The notes below the pieces were generated by a model. That model worked only from the letters and a program-made list of their open reading frames with translations, searched no databases and had not been told where the DNA came from. The translations under genes and the position numbers were made by a program. A DNA stretch of 64,000 nucleotides. Origin: Armatimonadota bacterium (lineage in GTDB: Bacteria > Armatimonadota > UBA5829 > DSUL01). Location: positions 310,001 through 374,000 of the forward strand of contig AP024674.1 in NCBI GenBank assembly GCA_025998755.1, given 5' to 3'. Every line of letters starts with the position of its first letter. Positions within the stretch are counted from its first letter, which is position 1. Positions 19,532-30,280 of this stretch are shown here, in pieces.

Positions 19532-20500
19532 TCAGCCCCCGGCTTCTCGGGCCGTATGCCCTGCGTCTTGCTTCGGCCACCTGATGGATGCCGCGATGCT
19601 CAGTGTCAGAGCTGCCCCGATGAACGCCAGGGAGACCTCGGTGGAGATGGTCTTCGCGTGGGTGTAATGGTTTACCAGCATCTTGATGCCCACAAAGACC
19701 AGGATGGCTGACAGCCCGTAGTGCAGGTAGTGGAACATCCGCACGATGCCCGCCAGCGCAAAATAGAGTGCCCGAAGTCCCAGGATGGCGAACACGTTGG
19801 ACGTGTAGACGATGAACGGGTTCTGCGTGACGGCCAGAATGGCGGGAATGGAATCAACCGCGAAGATGATGTCCGTCGTCTCGATGAGCAGGAGCACCAC
19901 GAAAAGCGGGGTGGCCACTAACCGCCCGGACTGTCGGATGAAGAAGCTGCTGCCGTGCAGCTCGGATGTCACGGGCATCACGCGGCGGAACAGACGCAGG
20001 ACCGGGTTCTTCTCCGGGTGAAGCTCCTTGTCCTTTTCAAAGACCAGTTTGATGCCGGTCACCACAAGGAAGACACCGAACACGTAGATGATCCAGTCGA
20101 ACCGTCGGATCAGCGTGATTCCTGTGGCGATGAAAATGGCCCTGAACACAAGAGCCCCGATGATCCCCCAGAACAGCACCCTGCGCTGGAACATCCCGGG
20201 GATGGCGAAATAGTTAAAGATCAGGACGAAGACGAAGATATTATCGACGCTGAGGGATTTCTCGATCAGGTATCCCGTCAGGAACTCCAGCGCGATCTCC
20301 CTGGCCTCCGCTCTCTCCGGCCAGAACAGCAGGAGTCCGGCATTGAACACCAGGGCCAGGGCGATCCAGAACAGGCTCCACAAGAGAGCTTCTTGGATGT
20401 CAATCTCGCGTGCCCTGCGGTGAAAGACTCCCAGGTCCAGAGCCAGCATGGCCAGCACGAACAGGTTGAACAGGACCCAGGGGAGGATGTTGTCTGTCAT
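19532..20500 (-). CDS. TerC-family integral membrane protein
   Basis: A 322-residue protein with about nine membrane helices and the TerC core: LSVDNIFVFVLIF and the second acidic motif LLIETTDIIFAVDSIPAI, whose membrane Asp/Glu residues are typical of TerC/Alx. The family is implicated in tellurite resistance and in manganese export or homeostasis, often with a yybP-ykoY leader. No clear yybP-ykoY element was recognised upstream. It is probably an inner-membrane metal transporter or assembly factor. The flanking genes do not suggest a partner. Confidence 0.9.
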   Translation of the reverse strand: MTDNILPWVLFNLFVLAMLALDLGVFHRRAREIDIQEALLWSLFWIALALVFNAGLLLFWPERAEAREIALEFLTGYLIEKSLSVDNIFVFVLIFNYFAIPGMFQRRVLFWGIIGALVFRAIFIATGITLIRRFDWIIYVFGVFLVVTGIKLVFEKDKELHPEKNPVLRLFRRVMPVTSELHGSSFFIRQSGRLVATPLFVVLLLIETTDIIFAVDSIPAILAVTQNPFIVYTSNVFAILGLRALYFALAGIVRMFHYLHYGLSAILVFVGIKMLVNHYTHAKTISTEVSLAFIGAALTLSIAASIRWPKQDAGHTAREAGG

Positions 20501-20889
20501 TCAGGATCGGCAGCCTTTTTGACGGATGTTTCCCACAGGCTCCCGGGACAAGCAGCCTTCGCGTCTCCGGGTCGCCCCGCCGCATTGTATCCCGTTTTCT
20601 GGTCGCCTGTCCCGGACGGACTTCGTCCGACGGTGGCGAGCGGGTTCAGTGCGGCCGCAGTGTTTCCGCAGTGCTGAGTGCGAGCCGGTTCGTGCGGGCA
20701 GGATCGGTGGCGGTTGGGAGTCGCTGGTTGATGCTTGCGTTGAACCACGACACGAAGACGGCCCAGATAGGTTTCACGCGAGCCAAAAATGATCTCGCCG
20801 GCTGAAACAGAAGCGCGCATCACGCGCAGAACTCGCGGATAAAAACAGGTATTTCCACTATTGCAGAATTAGGTTGGTGTCGCTTACCA
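20501..20889. other. Intergenic region upstream of terC
   Basis: About 390 bases, probably carrying the terC promoter (minus) and possibly remnants of the N-terminus of the broken PEP-CTERM gene. No RNA element or gene is supported. Confidence 0.35.
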
Positions 20890-21613
20890 TTGTCAATAGC
20901 ACTATCTTGCACGGCTTCGGGCGGAAGGACCCCCTCGTACGGCGTCGGATCGCCGAAGGGCAGTATCTATCAGACCTCCAACGGCAGCAACTGGGAGTCA
21001 AGGCCCTACTACCTCGGTTCGCCTTCCCCCTTGACTCCTGGAGCCAGTCTCGGGGATCTGACAGGTAAGACGCTGCAGGCGTATATCCGCAGCACCCGCA
21101 ACTGGCAGGGACGTGTCGCCTCGGACACGGTATATGCCCGGTGGGTGATTACCAGAGACAACGGCAATGGCACCTACAATCAGTGGGTCTCGAAATCGGC
21201 CTACAGCATCAATCTGAACGCTGCGGAGTTCGGCAGCGGCACGGATGCGGACTGGGTGCTCAAAAGCATTGAGCTTGTGGAAGCCAACTTCTTCAAGTGG
21301 CCGAACGCCAGTGACGGCACCGGCACGTTTTCGGCGGTCCTCACAAACTACAACTCGTTCGGCCTGGCCATTCTGCCCACGGCGGCCGGGTCTGATGCCC
21401 TGAGCAACTGGAATGGTCAGCCGGGGACGTGGGGATCGGGCAACACGACTGCTCCATTTCGGCGCGACGGCAATTGCCGGAACAGGCGACGCCACCTGGG
21501 GAGTGGACGGTTTCGGGGTCCAGCCGATTCCTGAGCCGGCCTTCTTCCAGATGGGCGTCCTGGCTGCCCTCAGCGGCCTTGGCGTGTTCCGTGCACGGCG
21601 CCGCAACGCCTGA
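20890..21613 (+). pseudogene. PEP-CTERM protein, frameshifted and without a signal peptide
   Basis: From a TTG at 20890 the frame encodes a beta-rich extracellular domain (SNWESRPYYLGSP, TLQAYIRSTRNWQGR, WVLKSIELVEANFF) until about 21455. The C-terminal tail then lies in the next frame: FGATAIAGTGDATWGVDGF followed by IPEPAFFQMGVLAALSGLGV and the basic end RARRRNA. Skipping one base near 21455 joins both parts into a PEP-CTERM protein. No signal peptide precedes the domain, so the N-terminus also appears lost or mis-sequenced. Family of unknown function; the product would have been exported to the envelope. Confidence 0.65.
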
Positions 21614-21640
21614 GGCAAATACGGATCTGTGAAAGACAGA

Positions 21641-21670
21641 GCGGCCTCCCGCATCCTGGCGGGAGGCCGC
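21641..21670 (+). terminator. Strong hairpin after the PEP-CTERM gene
   Basis: Perfect twelve-base-pair stem GCGGCCTCCCGC/GCGGGAGGCCGC with loop ATCCTG. The region after it (GGGACTTTATGG) has only a short T stretch, so it is a plausible though not canonical intrinsic terminator. Confidence 0.7.
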
Positions 21671-21779
21671 GGGACTTTATGGGACACCTTCATTTACTTC
21701 ATGCCGTGGCCGGGCAGGGACCATCCCGGTGAAAGAGGAATCAATTACGCGAACGCAAGCCCTGCCGCGGGCGGGTAAA

Positions 21780-21808
21780 TTGAATCCATCAAGCACAACG
21801 CAGATATC
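21780..21808 (+). promoter_or_regulatory. Possible promoter for the baeRF gene
   Basis: TTGAAT and GATATC are separated by 17 bases and lie 18 bases upstream of the ATG at 21826. The -35 is fair, the -10 weak. Confidence 0.3.
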
Positions 21809-21825
21809 CTCTAAGGAGGTCCCGA

Positions 21826-22971
21826 ATGAAACTGCTTTCCAGAGATGATCTCCGCGAGATGACCCGTGTGGAGAATGGCCCCTGTGTATCCATCTATATG
21901 CCCACGCACAGGGCCGGGACCGATACCCAGCAAGACCCTATCCGCCTGAAGAACCTGATGCGCCAGGCGGAAAAACAGCTACCGGATTTTGGGATCCGCC
22001 CTGGCGATACCGGCCGGTGGCTGAAGCCGATCCAGTCTCTGGTGGATGACGAGACGTTCTGGCAGCACCAAAGCGATGGGCTGGCGGTGTTCCTGGCGGA
22101 GGGATTTTTCAAGTATTACCGGGTGCCTATCTCATTCGAGGAGATGGCGCACGTCGGATCTTCGTTCTATCTCAAGCCGCTGATGCCTCTGCTTGTTGGC
22201 GACGAGCCGTTCTTCCTGCTGGCGCTCAGCCAGAAGGAAGTGCGCTTCTTCCACGGCACGCGCGACAGCATCCGTGAGATCTTCGTGCCCGGGATGCCTA
22301 CCAGCCTTGCCGAGGCGCTACAATGGGATGACCCCGAGAAACAGCAGCAGTATCGCACAGTGGCGCAGGGCGCGCGCAGGACTGCGATGTATCACGGCCA
22401 CACAGAAGACGCCGAGGACACCAAGGAGAATCTGTCCCGCTTTTTCCATCTGATCAACAAGGCGCTGGAGCCGCTGCTCGCGGGCCAGCACGCTCCTCTG
22501 GTGCTGGCCGGTGTGGACTATTATTTCCCGCTATACGCTGAGGCCAACACTTACCCGCACCTTCTGCCCGGAGGAATACCGGGCAATCACGACGGCGAGC
22601 GGCCCGAAGTCCTTCACGCGAAGGCGTGGGAGTTCCTGAAGCCGCACGTCGAGCGTGCGCGCCAGGAAGCCGTCGATCGGTTCCGGGCGCTCAACGGGAA
22701 CGGACGCTCGTCAGTGGACCTGGCGGACGTGGTTGCGGCGTCTCACTGCGGAAGGGTGGAGACGCTGTTCGCCCCTGTGGGAGTGCAGGTCTGGGGACGA
22801 TTCGAGCCAGAGTCCGGCCAGGTCCAGTTCAGTGGGCAGAAGGGTACTGAAGACGAAGATCTCCTGAACCTTGCCACCGTCCAGACCTTCCTGCATGGCG
22901 GCACCGTTTACGCCGTTCGTCCGGAGGAGGTTCCGGGCAACGCTCTGGTGGCGGCCATTTACCGCTATTGA
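21826..22971 (+). CDS. Bacterial archaeo-eukaryotic release-factor-like protein (baeRF)
   Basis: A 381-residue protein of the baeRF group: bacterial relatives of eRF1/Pelota proteins, with no known role in normal termination and proposed to act on ribosomes under stress. N-terminal GPCVSIYMPTHRAG fits these families (family 3 or 7 by appearance, not settled). No GGQ motif is evident. AAGGAGG lies seven bases upstream of the ATG. The neighbouring multiheme cytochrome is 105 bases downstream; a functional link is not implied. Confidence 0.75.
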   Translation: MKLLSRDDLREMTRVENGPCVSIYMPTHRAGTDTQQDPIRLKNLMRQAEKQLPDFGIRPGDTGRWLKPIQSLVDDETFWQHQSDGLAVFLAEGFFKYYRVPISFEEMAHVGSSFYLKPLMPLLVGDEPFFLLALSQKEVRFFHGTRDSIREIFVPGMPTSLAEALQWDDPEKQQQYRTVAQGARRTAMYHGHTEDAEDTKENLSRFFHLINKALEPLLAGQHAPLVLAGVDYYFPLYAEANTYPHLLPGGIPGNHDGERPEVLHAKAWEFLKPHVERARQEAVDRFRALNGNGRSSVDLADVVAASHCGRVETLFAPVGVQVWGRFEPESGQVQFSGQKGTEDEDLLNLATVQTFLHGGTVYAVRPEEVPGNALVAAIYRY

Positions 22972-23075
22972 TTTCTTTTTCACAAACCAGGGAGGATTGA
23001 GCGCCTCTTACGGCTAAGGCCCTTTCCAAGGGAGGGTGACGGACATCTGCCCTCCTTCCCGAAGGAGAAACCGCC

Positions 23076-24395
23076 ATGTCAGGAAGGAAAGCTCTACTGG
23101 GGGTGGGCATCGCAGCCCTGGCTATCGGCGCGGCATGGCTGCACACCTCCGGCAGGCCGGCCTCGGCAGAGCAGGGGAGCCAGTGCATCGCCTGCCATTC
23201 CGAAAAACAGATCGCAATGAGCGCGGTGCGCGACTTCCAGCGCAGCGCGCACGCGAAGATCGGCCTGGACTGCGTCATCTGTCATATTCCGGCGGACAAA
23301 GCACCGGCGTCCATCAAATCCGCCTCCACCACTTGCGAGGACAAGCGCGTGCGCAAGTCGGTCGGATCAGCCAACTGCGCCGTCTGCCACGCCCAGCAGG
23401 TCGAGCAGTTCCACGCGGGCAAGCACTCCAAAGCCTGGGTGGCTATGGAGGCGATGCCCGAGACCAAATCCCAGCCGGATGTGGTGGTTGCCGGTTTGAA
23501 GGGTTGCGGAGGCTGTCATCGCATTGGGCTCGATGAGGGCAAGTGCGATTCGTGTCACACCCGCCATGTGTTTAGTGCGGCCGAAGCCCGCAGGATGGAA
23601 GCCTGCCAGACTTGCCACATGGGCTTCGACCACCCGCAGGCCGAGATGTATGGCACCAGCAAACACGGCAGCATCATGACCGTGGAGCGGGACCGCTGGG
23701 ACTGGGACATGAAGCTGGCCAACTGGCCTCACGGCAAGCCTGCGGACGGCAAGCTTGCGCCGCGTGCGCCGACCTGCGCGTTCTGCCATATGCCAAACGG
23801 CGACCACGGTGTCCGCACCGCCTGGGGATTCCTGGCGCTGCGGCTGCCGGAGGATGATGCTGAGTGGATGAAAGATCGCGCAACGCTCTTGCAGGCGCTC
23901 GGCGTGCTGGACGACAAGGGACAGCCCACCGGACGTCTGGACGTGGTGGTCGTCGGAGATGTGGCGCGGCTGACCGCTGAGGACTGGCAAAAGGAGCGGA
24001 AGCGAATGCTGGACCAGTGCGTCCAGTGCCACTCGCGCAGCTATGCTGAGGCCGAACTGGCCAAGGGAGACCAGGTCATCCGCGAGGCGGATCGGCTGGT
24101 GGCCGAGGCGGTGCGCATCGTCCACGCCCTGTATGAGGACGGCATCATTCAGAGACCCAAGGACGTGCCTCCTCACACGGATCTGCTGCGCTTCTACGAT
24201 CTGCCGACTCCCATCGAGCAGCGGCTTTACGTGATGTTCCTGTCGCACCGGATGCGCGCGTTCCAGGGAGCATTCCATATGAACCCGGACTACCAGCACT
24301 GGTATGGCTGGGCGGAGCTGAAGAGGGATCTGGTTGAGATCCGGGCGATGGCTGAGGAGATGCGCGAGGCGCATCGCAGGAGGACCAATCTGTAG
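23076..24395 (+). CDS. Octaheme c-type cytochrome resembling hydroxylamine oxidoreductase
   Basis: A 439-residue exported multiheme cytochrome. Signal peptide or anchor 1-30, then eight CxxCH motifs: CIACH, CVICH, CAVCH, CGGCH, CDSCH, CQTCH, CAFCH, CVQCH. The order and the late conserved block NPDYQHWYGWAELK resemble the octaheme hydroxylamine-oxidoreductase (HAO) superfamily, which interconverts reduced nitrogen species in the periplasm. HAO uses a C-terminal Tyr cross-linked to the catalytic heme; Tyr residues occur in this block, but alignment is needed to tell oxidative from reductive enzymes. GAAGGAG precedes the ATG. No cytochrome partner gene is adjacent. Confidence 0.88.
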   Translation: MSGRKALLGVGIAALAIGAAWLHTSGRPASAEQGSQCIACHSEKQIAMSAVRDFQRSAHAKIGLDCVICHIPADKAPASIKSASTTCEDKRVRKSVGSANCAVCHAQQVEQFHAGKHSKAWVAMEAMPETKSQPDVVVAGLKGCGGCHRIGLDEGKCDSCHTRHVFSAAEARRMEACQTCHMGFDHPQAEMYGTSKHGSIMTVERDRWDWDMKLANWPHGKPADGKLAPRAPTCAFCHMPNGDHGVRTAWGFLALRLPEDDAEWMKDRATLLQALGVLDDKGQPTGRLDVVVVGDVARLTAEDWQKERKRMLDQCVQCHSRSYAEAELAKGDQVIREADRLVAEAVRIVHALYEDGIIQRPKDVPPHTDLLRFYDLPTPIEQRLYVMFLSHRMRAFQGAFHMNPDYQHWYGWAELKRDLVEIRAMAEEMREAHRRRTNL

Positions 24396-24432
24396 CGGTC
24401 AGGCTGGTCTTTTCCGTATGGGTACTGTCCAT

Positions 24433-24462
24433 CCGGGGCCGGGCGCTTGCGCCAGGCCCCGG
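24433..24462. terminator. Hairpin between convergent cytochrome and permease genes
   Basis: CCGGGGCC/GGCCCCGG outer stem with an inner GGC-rich stem; followed by TGTTTATT on the plus strand. Probably acts for the cytochrome gene, possibly for both. Confidence 0.6.
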
Positions 24463-24468
24463 AGCTGT

Positions 24469-25784
<1,316 letters not shown>

Positions 25785-25788
<4 letters not shown>

Positions 25789-26519
25789 GGTTCCTCCTCG
25801 TCAGCGAACCGGGGCAGCCGGGCGATCTCTTCCAATGCGTTCTTTGGTTCCGGTACGGCCTCGTCCGCGATCACCCGGCCGTCCTTGAATCGGATGGTGC
25901 GGCGGCAGTGCATGGCCACGTCGTATTCGTGCGTCACCATCACCACCGTCCGACCCTCCGCATTCAGCCTCTGAAAGATGCTCATGATCTCCAGTCCGGA
26001 GCGTGTATCGAGTGCCCCCGTGGGCTCGTCCGCCAGGATGAGCCTGGGGTCGTTCACCAAAGCGCGGGCGATGGCCACGCGCTGCTGCTGCCCCCCCGAG
26101 AGCTCAGAAGGAACATGGTTCCACCGGTCCGCGACTCCGACGGCTTCCAGCGCCCGGAAAGCCCGTTCCTCGCTGCTGCCCTGCCCGCTATAGATCATAG
26201 GCAACTGCACCTGGCGGATGGCTGTCGTGCGGGGCAACAGATTGAACTGCTGGAACACGAACCCGATCTTCGCGTTGCGGATCTCCGCCAACTGATCGTC
26301 ATCCAGATCGGCCACGTTCAGACCGTCCAGATAGTAGTTCCCGGTGGTGGGACGGTCCAGGCATCCAATGATGTTCATGAAGGTGGATTTCCCTGAGCCC
26401 GACGGCCCCATGATGGCCACCATTTCGCCGGCCTGGATTTCCAGCGTGATCCCCCTTAGCGCGTGCACGTGATAAGCGCCCGCGCTGTAGGTCTTGGTCA
26501 GTCCTTCAACCCGGATCAC
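25785..26519 (-). CDS. MacB/LolD-type ABC transporter ATPase
   Basis: A 244-residue ATPase: Walker [10 protein letters not shown] (38-46), signature LSGGQQQR, Walker [13 protein letters not shown], and the H-loop in VMVTHEYD. It powers the MacB-like permease encoded next (ATGA overlap) and is overlapped by the adaptor gene in the same way. This split-ATPase version of MacB is common outside Proteobacteria. Cytoplasmic, attached to the inner membrane. Confidence 0.95.
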
Positions 26520-28213
26520 CGCGGCGGCCCTCCGCCGGCGCCGGGCCGGCCTCCGGGCCGTGCGCTTCCGCCACCGGCTCCGCCCATGCCCTGTCTGCCA
26601 CCTGTTCCGGACGGCCTCCTGGGCGGTCCAAACTGAAGAGGGGTATTGGGACCGGTGTCCTCCGGACGGTTGATGCGGGTGATCACCTGCTCGCCCTCCT
26701 TCAGGCCGGAGACCACCTGCGTGAACTCGTCGCCCATCACGCCGATCTTGATCGGAACGTCCACCTCCTTGCCGTTCACCAGCTTCTGCACGCTGTACTT
26801 GCCGCCAGTCTCGCGGAGGGCCTCATTCGGAATGCGGAGCACGTCGCGAGCCTCTTTCAGGATAAACTCGCAGTTGGCGTTCATTCCTGGCTTGAGACGC
26901 GGGTCGCTGCGGTCCAGCTCCACGGTCACCGGGATGGTGGTTACGCTCTGCTCCACCACTGCCTGCGGATCAATGCGAATGACCTTACCTCGCTGAGGTC
27001 GCTCGGGATAAGCGTCCACCGTCACCAGAACGGGCTGCCCCACACGCACCTGAGCGATGTCTGTCTCGTCCACCTTGCAGACCACCCACAGTCGGCTTAC
27101 GTCGCCGATCTGAAGAAGCGCATTGGTGCTGCCAATCGAGCCACGGCTGCTGGGGACGACGGTGCCCTCTTCCACGTTCTTTGCCAGCACAATGCCGTCC
27201 CGCGGGGCAGTGATGCGGGTATATTCCAGGTTGGTGGTCGCCTGCTTCAACTGAGCCGATGACCGAATGATCTGCGTCTGCGCGGCGGCGAACTCCTCCC
27301 GGCGGACGCGGTCCTGATAGGCGTTCGCGCGGGCAAGTTGAAGCGCGGCCTCTTGCTGGCGGATGCGCGCCTGGCTCTCCTCGATGCTCGCCCGGGCCTG
27401 CTCGATTCGCGCCTCCAGCTCCCGCACAGCCAGCTCGTTGGCGCGGTCAAGAGTCTTTTGCCTCTGCTCCGCCGTCCTCAGTGACGCCTCCAGCGTCGCC
27501 AGCCGGGCTTCGGCGGCTTCCAGCTCGCTACGGGAGGAGTATCCCTTAGCCACCAGCTCCTTCTGGCGCTCCAGCTCGGCGCGGGCCGCCGCCACGTTGG
27601 CGCGTGCCTGATGAACGTTGCTGGCCGCGTCTTCTATGCTTTGCGGAATGGTGACATCCTTCAGCTCGGCGAGCTGCTGTTGAAGCTGTTCCAGCTGCCT
27701 GCGCGCCTGGGCTTCAGACTTGCGCGCGGAAGCGAGCGCGGCGGTGGCCTGTTGGATGGATGCCGTAGTCAGCACCGGCTGGGCCCGGCTGGCGGCTTCG
27801 GCCTGTCCGGCTCTTGCGCGAGCCGCCGCAAGGTCAGCCTGAGCCTGAGTGACCGCCGCCTGTGTGTCCGTGGGGTCTATGATGGCGATCAGCTGCCCGG
27901 CGCGCACACGGTCCCCCAGGTCCACTGCCAGGACATCGATGCGGCCCGCCACGTTCGACTTGATATCCACCACCTTCCAGGGCTGGATGGTGCCGGTTGC
28001 CGAGACCGAGCTGCGCACGTCGCCGCGCGTCACCTCGCCGAACTCGTAGGTCACATCCGAACCGGCCCGATTACCCCTCGAACGCACAACCGCCCATGCG
28101 GCCACCAGCACCACAATGGCGGCTACTGCCCAGACAGCGCGGCGGGGGCGGCGGCGCTTCACTCCCACCGGCGGTGGAACGGGCGAGTCCATTTTCTGTT
28201 CCCTGATGCTCAT
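26516..28213 (-). CDS. MacA/HlyD-like membrane fusion protein of the efflux system
   Basis: A 565-residue periplasmic adaptor: N-terminal anchor about 26-43, biotinyl-lipoyl-like half (VAGRIDVLAVDLGDRVRAG), an unusually long Ala/Gln/Arg/Glu-rich coiled coil (about 115-325), second lipoyl half (RITAPRDGIVLAKNVEEGT), beta-barrel and membrane-proximal domains. The last 40 residues are Gly/Pro/Arg-rich, a tail not usual for MacA. The coiled coil bridges to TolC across the periplasm. ATGA overlap with the ATPase gene; three bases after the TolC gene. Substrate unknown. Confidence 0.92.
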   Translation of the reverse strand: MSIREQKMDSPVPPPVGVKRRRPRRAVWAVAAIVVLVAAWAVVRSRGNRAGSDVTYEFGEVTRGDVRSSVSATGTIQPWKVVDIKSNVAGRIDVLAVDLGDRVRAGQLIAIIDPTDTQAAVTQAQADLAAARARAGQAEAASRAQPVLTTASIQQATAALASARKSEAQARRQLEQLQQQLAELKDVTIPQSIEDAASNVHQARANVAAARAELERQKELVAKGYSSRSELEAAEARLATLEASLRTAEQRQKTLDRANELAVRELEARIEQARASIEESQARIRQQEAALQLARANAYQDRVRREEFAAAQTQIIRSSAQLKQATTNLEYTRITAPRDGIVLAKNVEEGTVVPSSRGSIGSTNALLQIGDVSRLWVVCKVDETDIAQVRVGQPVLVTVDAYPERPQRGKVIRIDPQAVVEQSVTTIPVTVELDRSDPRLKPGMNANCEFILKEARDVLRIPNEALRETGGKYSVQKLVNGKEVDVPIKIGVMGDEFTQVVSGLKEGEQVITRINRPEDTGPNTPLQFGPPRRPSGTGGRQGMGGAGGGSARPGGRPGAGGGPPR

Positions 28214-28216
28214 GGT

Positions 28217-29521
28217 CTACTGCAATCCTCCAATGGCCTGCTGAAGCTGAGACCAGGCGGCCTGCACGTCGTAGCGCGCCTGAATGTCGTTGGTGCTTGC
28301 GGTGGCATACTGGACCTGGGCTGTCTGGAGCGCCAGCACGGAAGACCCTGCCGCCTGAAGTCTGTAACGTTCCGTTTCGGATTCCAGGTTCACGCGCGCC
28401 GCTTCCAGCGCAGCTTTCGTGGCTTGTACACGCTCCAGGGCGCTGACCAAGTTGCGATAGGCGCGGGTCACTTCGGATGCGACATTTTTCTCCTCCTGTT
28501 CCAGAGTCGCCTGTGCGGCGCGCAAGCGAGCTTCCGCCTCGGCCACCTGGGCTGCGGTCAACTGGCCGTCCCACAGTGGCATGCTGATGGCGGCTCCCAC
28601 GGTCCAGTCCTGCCGGCGCGAGTTGCTGGCAGGGGTGAGGTCATACGCGGCCGTCAGATCCAACCGGGCGCTTCGCCGGACGCGGGCGGCTTCCAGAGAT
28701 GCGGCCGCGCTTTCCACCCGTGCCTGTGCCTCGACAAGCTCAGGGCGGTTCTTGCGCGCGGCTTCCAGCCACTGGTCCAGGTTCCCTGACTCTGGCTGTC
28801 CGGACACCTCCTGAAGCTCCAGGGTCGGGCCGGGAGGGAGACCCATCAGCTGTCGGAGGGTCACCGCCGAGACGACCAGGTCGTTTTCCGCCAGCACAAC
28901 GTCCACCTGCCTGTTGCGGAGCTCCGAAAGCGGCAGTGCGCGGTCTGCCGGAGCTGCCGCCCCGGCCTCGATGCGCGCCTCCACCGCCCGGAGCTGCTCC
29001 TGGGCGAGTCCTTCCAGTTGCCTGCGGATCTCCAGGGTCCGCTGTGCACGCAGCTGGTTGTAGAATGCCTGCGCCACCTGCAACGACAGCGAGTTCCGCA
29101 CGGCCGCCAAGCCGGCGCGGCTGGAGCGCTCTTCGGCGGAGGCTTGCCGCACCGATGCCCGCGTCAGCCCGCCGTCGTAAAGGTTGTAGCTGACAGCCAC
29201 GCGGGGCTGGGCTCCGTCGCTGGAGCGAGTGAAGGACTCCCAGTCCCCGCTTCCGCTCGTGCGGAGCTGCTGCCCGGACACCGTGTAGCTCACTTCGCCA
29301 GTAACGCGGGGCAGGGTGCCTGTGCGTGCCTGTATCACGCGCTGTCGGCTGGCCAGCACACCTTCCGCCGCCGCACTGACCGAACCATGGTTTTCCAGCG
29401 CGATACGGATGGCGTCGTCCACAGTCAGTGGCCGTGATGGAAGCTCCTCAGCCGCGGCGGGCCAAAGCATCGCCGCCGCCAGGGCGAGCACAAGCACGCC
29501 GGTCAAGACGGGAGGTCTCAT
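28217..29521 (-). CDS. TolC-family outer-membrane efflux protein
   Basis: A 434-residue TolC-like protein with signal peptide MRPPVLTGVLVLALAAAMLW (cleavage near AAAEE) and the duplicated helical pattern of TolC (AVRNSLSLQVAQAFYNQLRA; EVTRAYRNLVSALERV). Start ATG at 29521 is chosen because it overlaps the TGA of the MarR gene (ATGA) and begins the signal peptide; the frame is open further upstream. It forms the outer-membrane channel for the MacA-MacB system encoded downstream. Confidence 0.9.
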   Translation of the reverse strand: MRPPVLTGVLVLALAAAMLWPAAAEELPSRPLTVDDAIRIALENHGSVSAAAEGVLASRQRVIQARTGTLPRVTGEVSYTVSGQQLRTSGSGDWESFTRSSDGAQPRVAVSYNLYDGGLTRASVRQASAEERSSRAGLAAVRNSLSLQVAQAFYNQLRAQRTLEIRRQLEGLAQEQLRAVEARIEAGAAAPADRALPLSELRNRQVDVVLAENDLVVSAVTLRQLMGLPPGPTLELQEVSGQPESGNLDQWLEAARKNRPELVEAQARVESAAASLEAARVRRSARLDLTAAYDLTPASNSRRQDWTVGAAISMPLWDGQLTAAQVAEAEARLRAAQATLEQEEKNVASEVTRAYRNLVSALERVQATKAALEAARVNLESETERYRLQAAGSSVLALQTAQVQYATASTNDIQARYDVQAAWSQLQQAIGGLQ

Positions 29522-30075
29522 ACCCTGGTCTCCTGCTCTTCGGGCCGGCGGTAGAGCAGGGGGTCTTCGTCGAATGTGTGGCAAGAGGCGCCCTCCTGTG
29601 ACTGCGCCTTTTCGGCGGCGTCCGCCAGCAGGCGCAGGGCATTCTTCACGGATACGGTGTCATCGGGCGAAAGATGCCGAAGCGCCAGTTCCAGCCTCGA
29701 GCGTTTGACCGCGCGATCGGATTCCAGCGCTTTCGCGGCAAACGGGGTGAGACGCAGATGAACCACGCGGCGGTCTTGCGGATCGCTCTGGCGGGTCAGC
29801 AATCCCCGCCTTACCAGACGATCCACCGCCTGGGATGCCGCAGGGACAGAAACACGCAGCATCGCGGCTATTTCGTTGACGCGGACGTCCGGCCGCCTTG
29901 CTATTGCCATCAGGCAGCGCAGCTGCGAAAGCGGAAGGTCCGCAAGCTGAGGCGTAGGGTCAACGCTGAACACCAGACCCCCGAGGACGCGCTTGAGCAG
30001 TCGCTCAACTTCGCCTGTCTCGCTCCCGTCGTGCGTCGCCTGTTGCGATGTTTCTGTCTCTGAACTCCCGGTCAT
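29518..30075 (-). CDS. MarR-family regulator, probable repressor of the efflux operon
   Basis: A MarR winged-helix protein of about 185 residues: DNA-binding helices in VNEIAAMLRVSVPAASQAV and the wing DPQDRRVVHLRLT. It is first in the operon, followed by TolC with an ATGA overlap, a layout typical for a ligand-responsive local repressor of its own drug-efflux genes. ATG at 30075 has GGAG eight bases upstream; an in-frame GTG at 30093 is possible. The putative operator is at 30119-30142. Confidence 0.88.
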   Translation of the reverse strand: MTGSSETETSQQATHDGSETGEVERLLKRVLGGLVFSVDPTPQLADLPLSQLRCLMAIARRPDVRVNEIAAMLRVSVPAASQAVDRLVRRGLLTRQSDPQDRRVVHLRLTPFAAKALESDRAVKRSRLELALRHLSPDDTVSVKNALRLLADAAEKAQSQEGASCHTFDEDPLLYRRPEEQETRV

Positions 30076-30118
30076 TCCCGGTTCTCCGGGCACTCGTCTG
30101 CCATCCCCTCAGACGCTC

Positions 30119-30142
30119 AACTGTTTAGGCAGCTTAACAGTT
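30119..30142. promoter_or_regulatory. Candidate MarR operator
   Basis: Inverted repeat AACTGTT (30119-30125) and AACAGTT (30136-30142) with a ten-base spacer, 45-68 bases upstream of the MarR start. Half-sites about 17 bases apart centre to centre fit MarR binding on one face of the helix. Confidence 0.5.
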
Positions 30143-30280
30143 TCTGCGCACAAACTTCCATTGCTCTCCGTCAGAATGGCCGTATTGCAACACAGGGGCA
30201 ACGAAGTTACACTCTCATCAGAAAGACTTCTGCGAGTCCCCGTTATTTATGCAGACAATACGGGAAAGGATCCGGACGCA

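Noticed and set aside
20501-20889. Possible yybP-ykoY manganese riboswitch upstream of terC
   Set aside because: The conserved loops of that RNA are not present on the coding strand.
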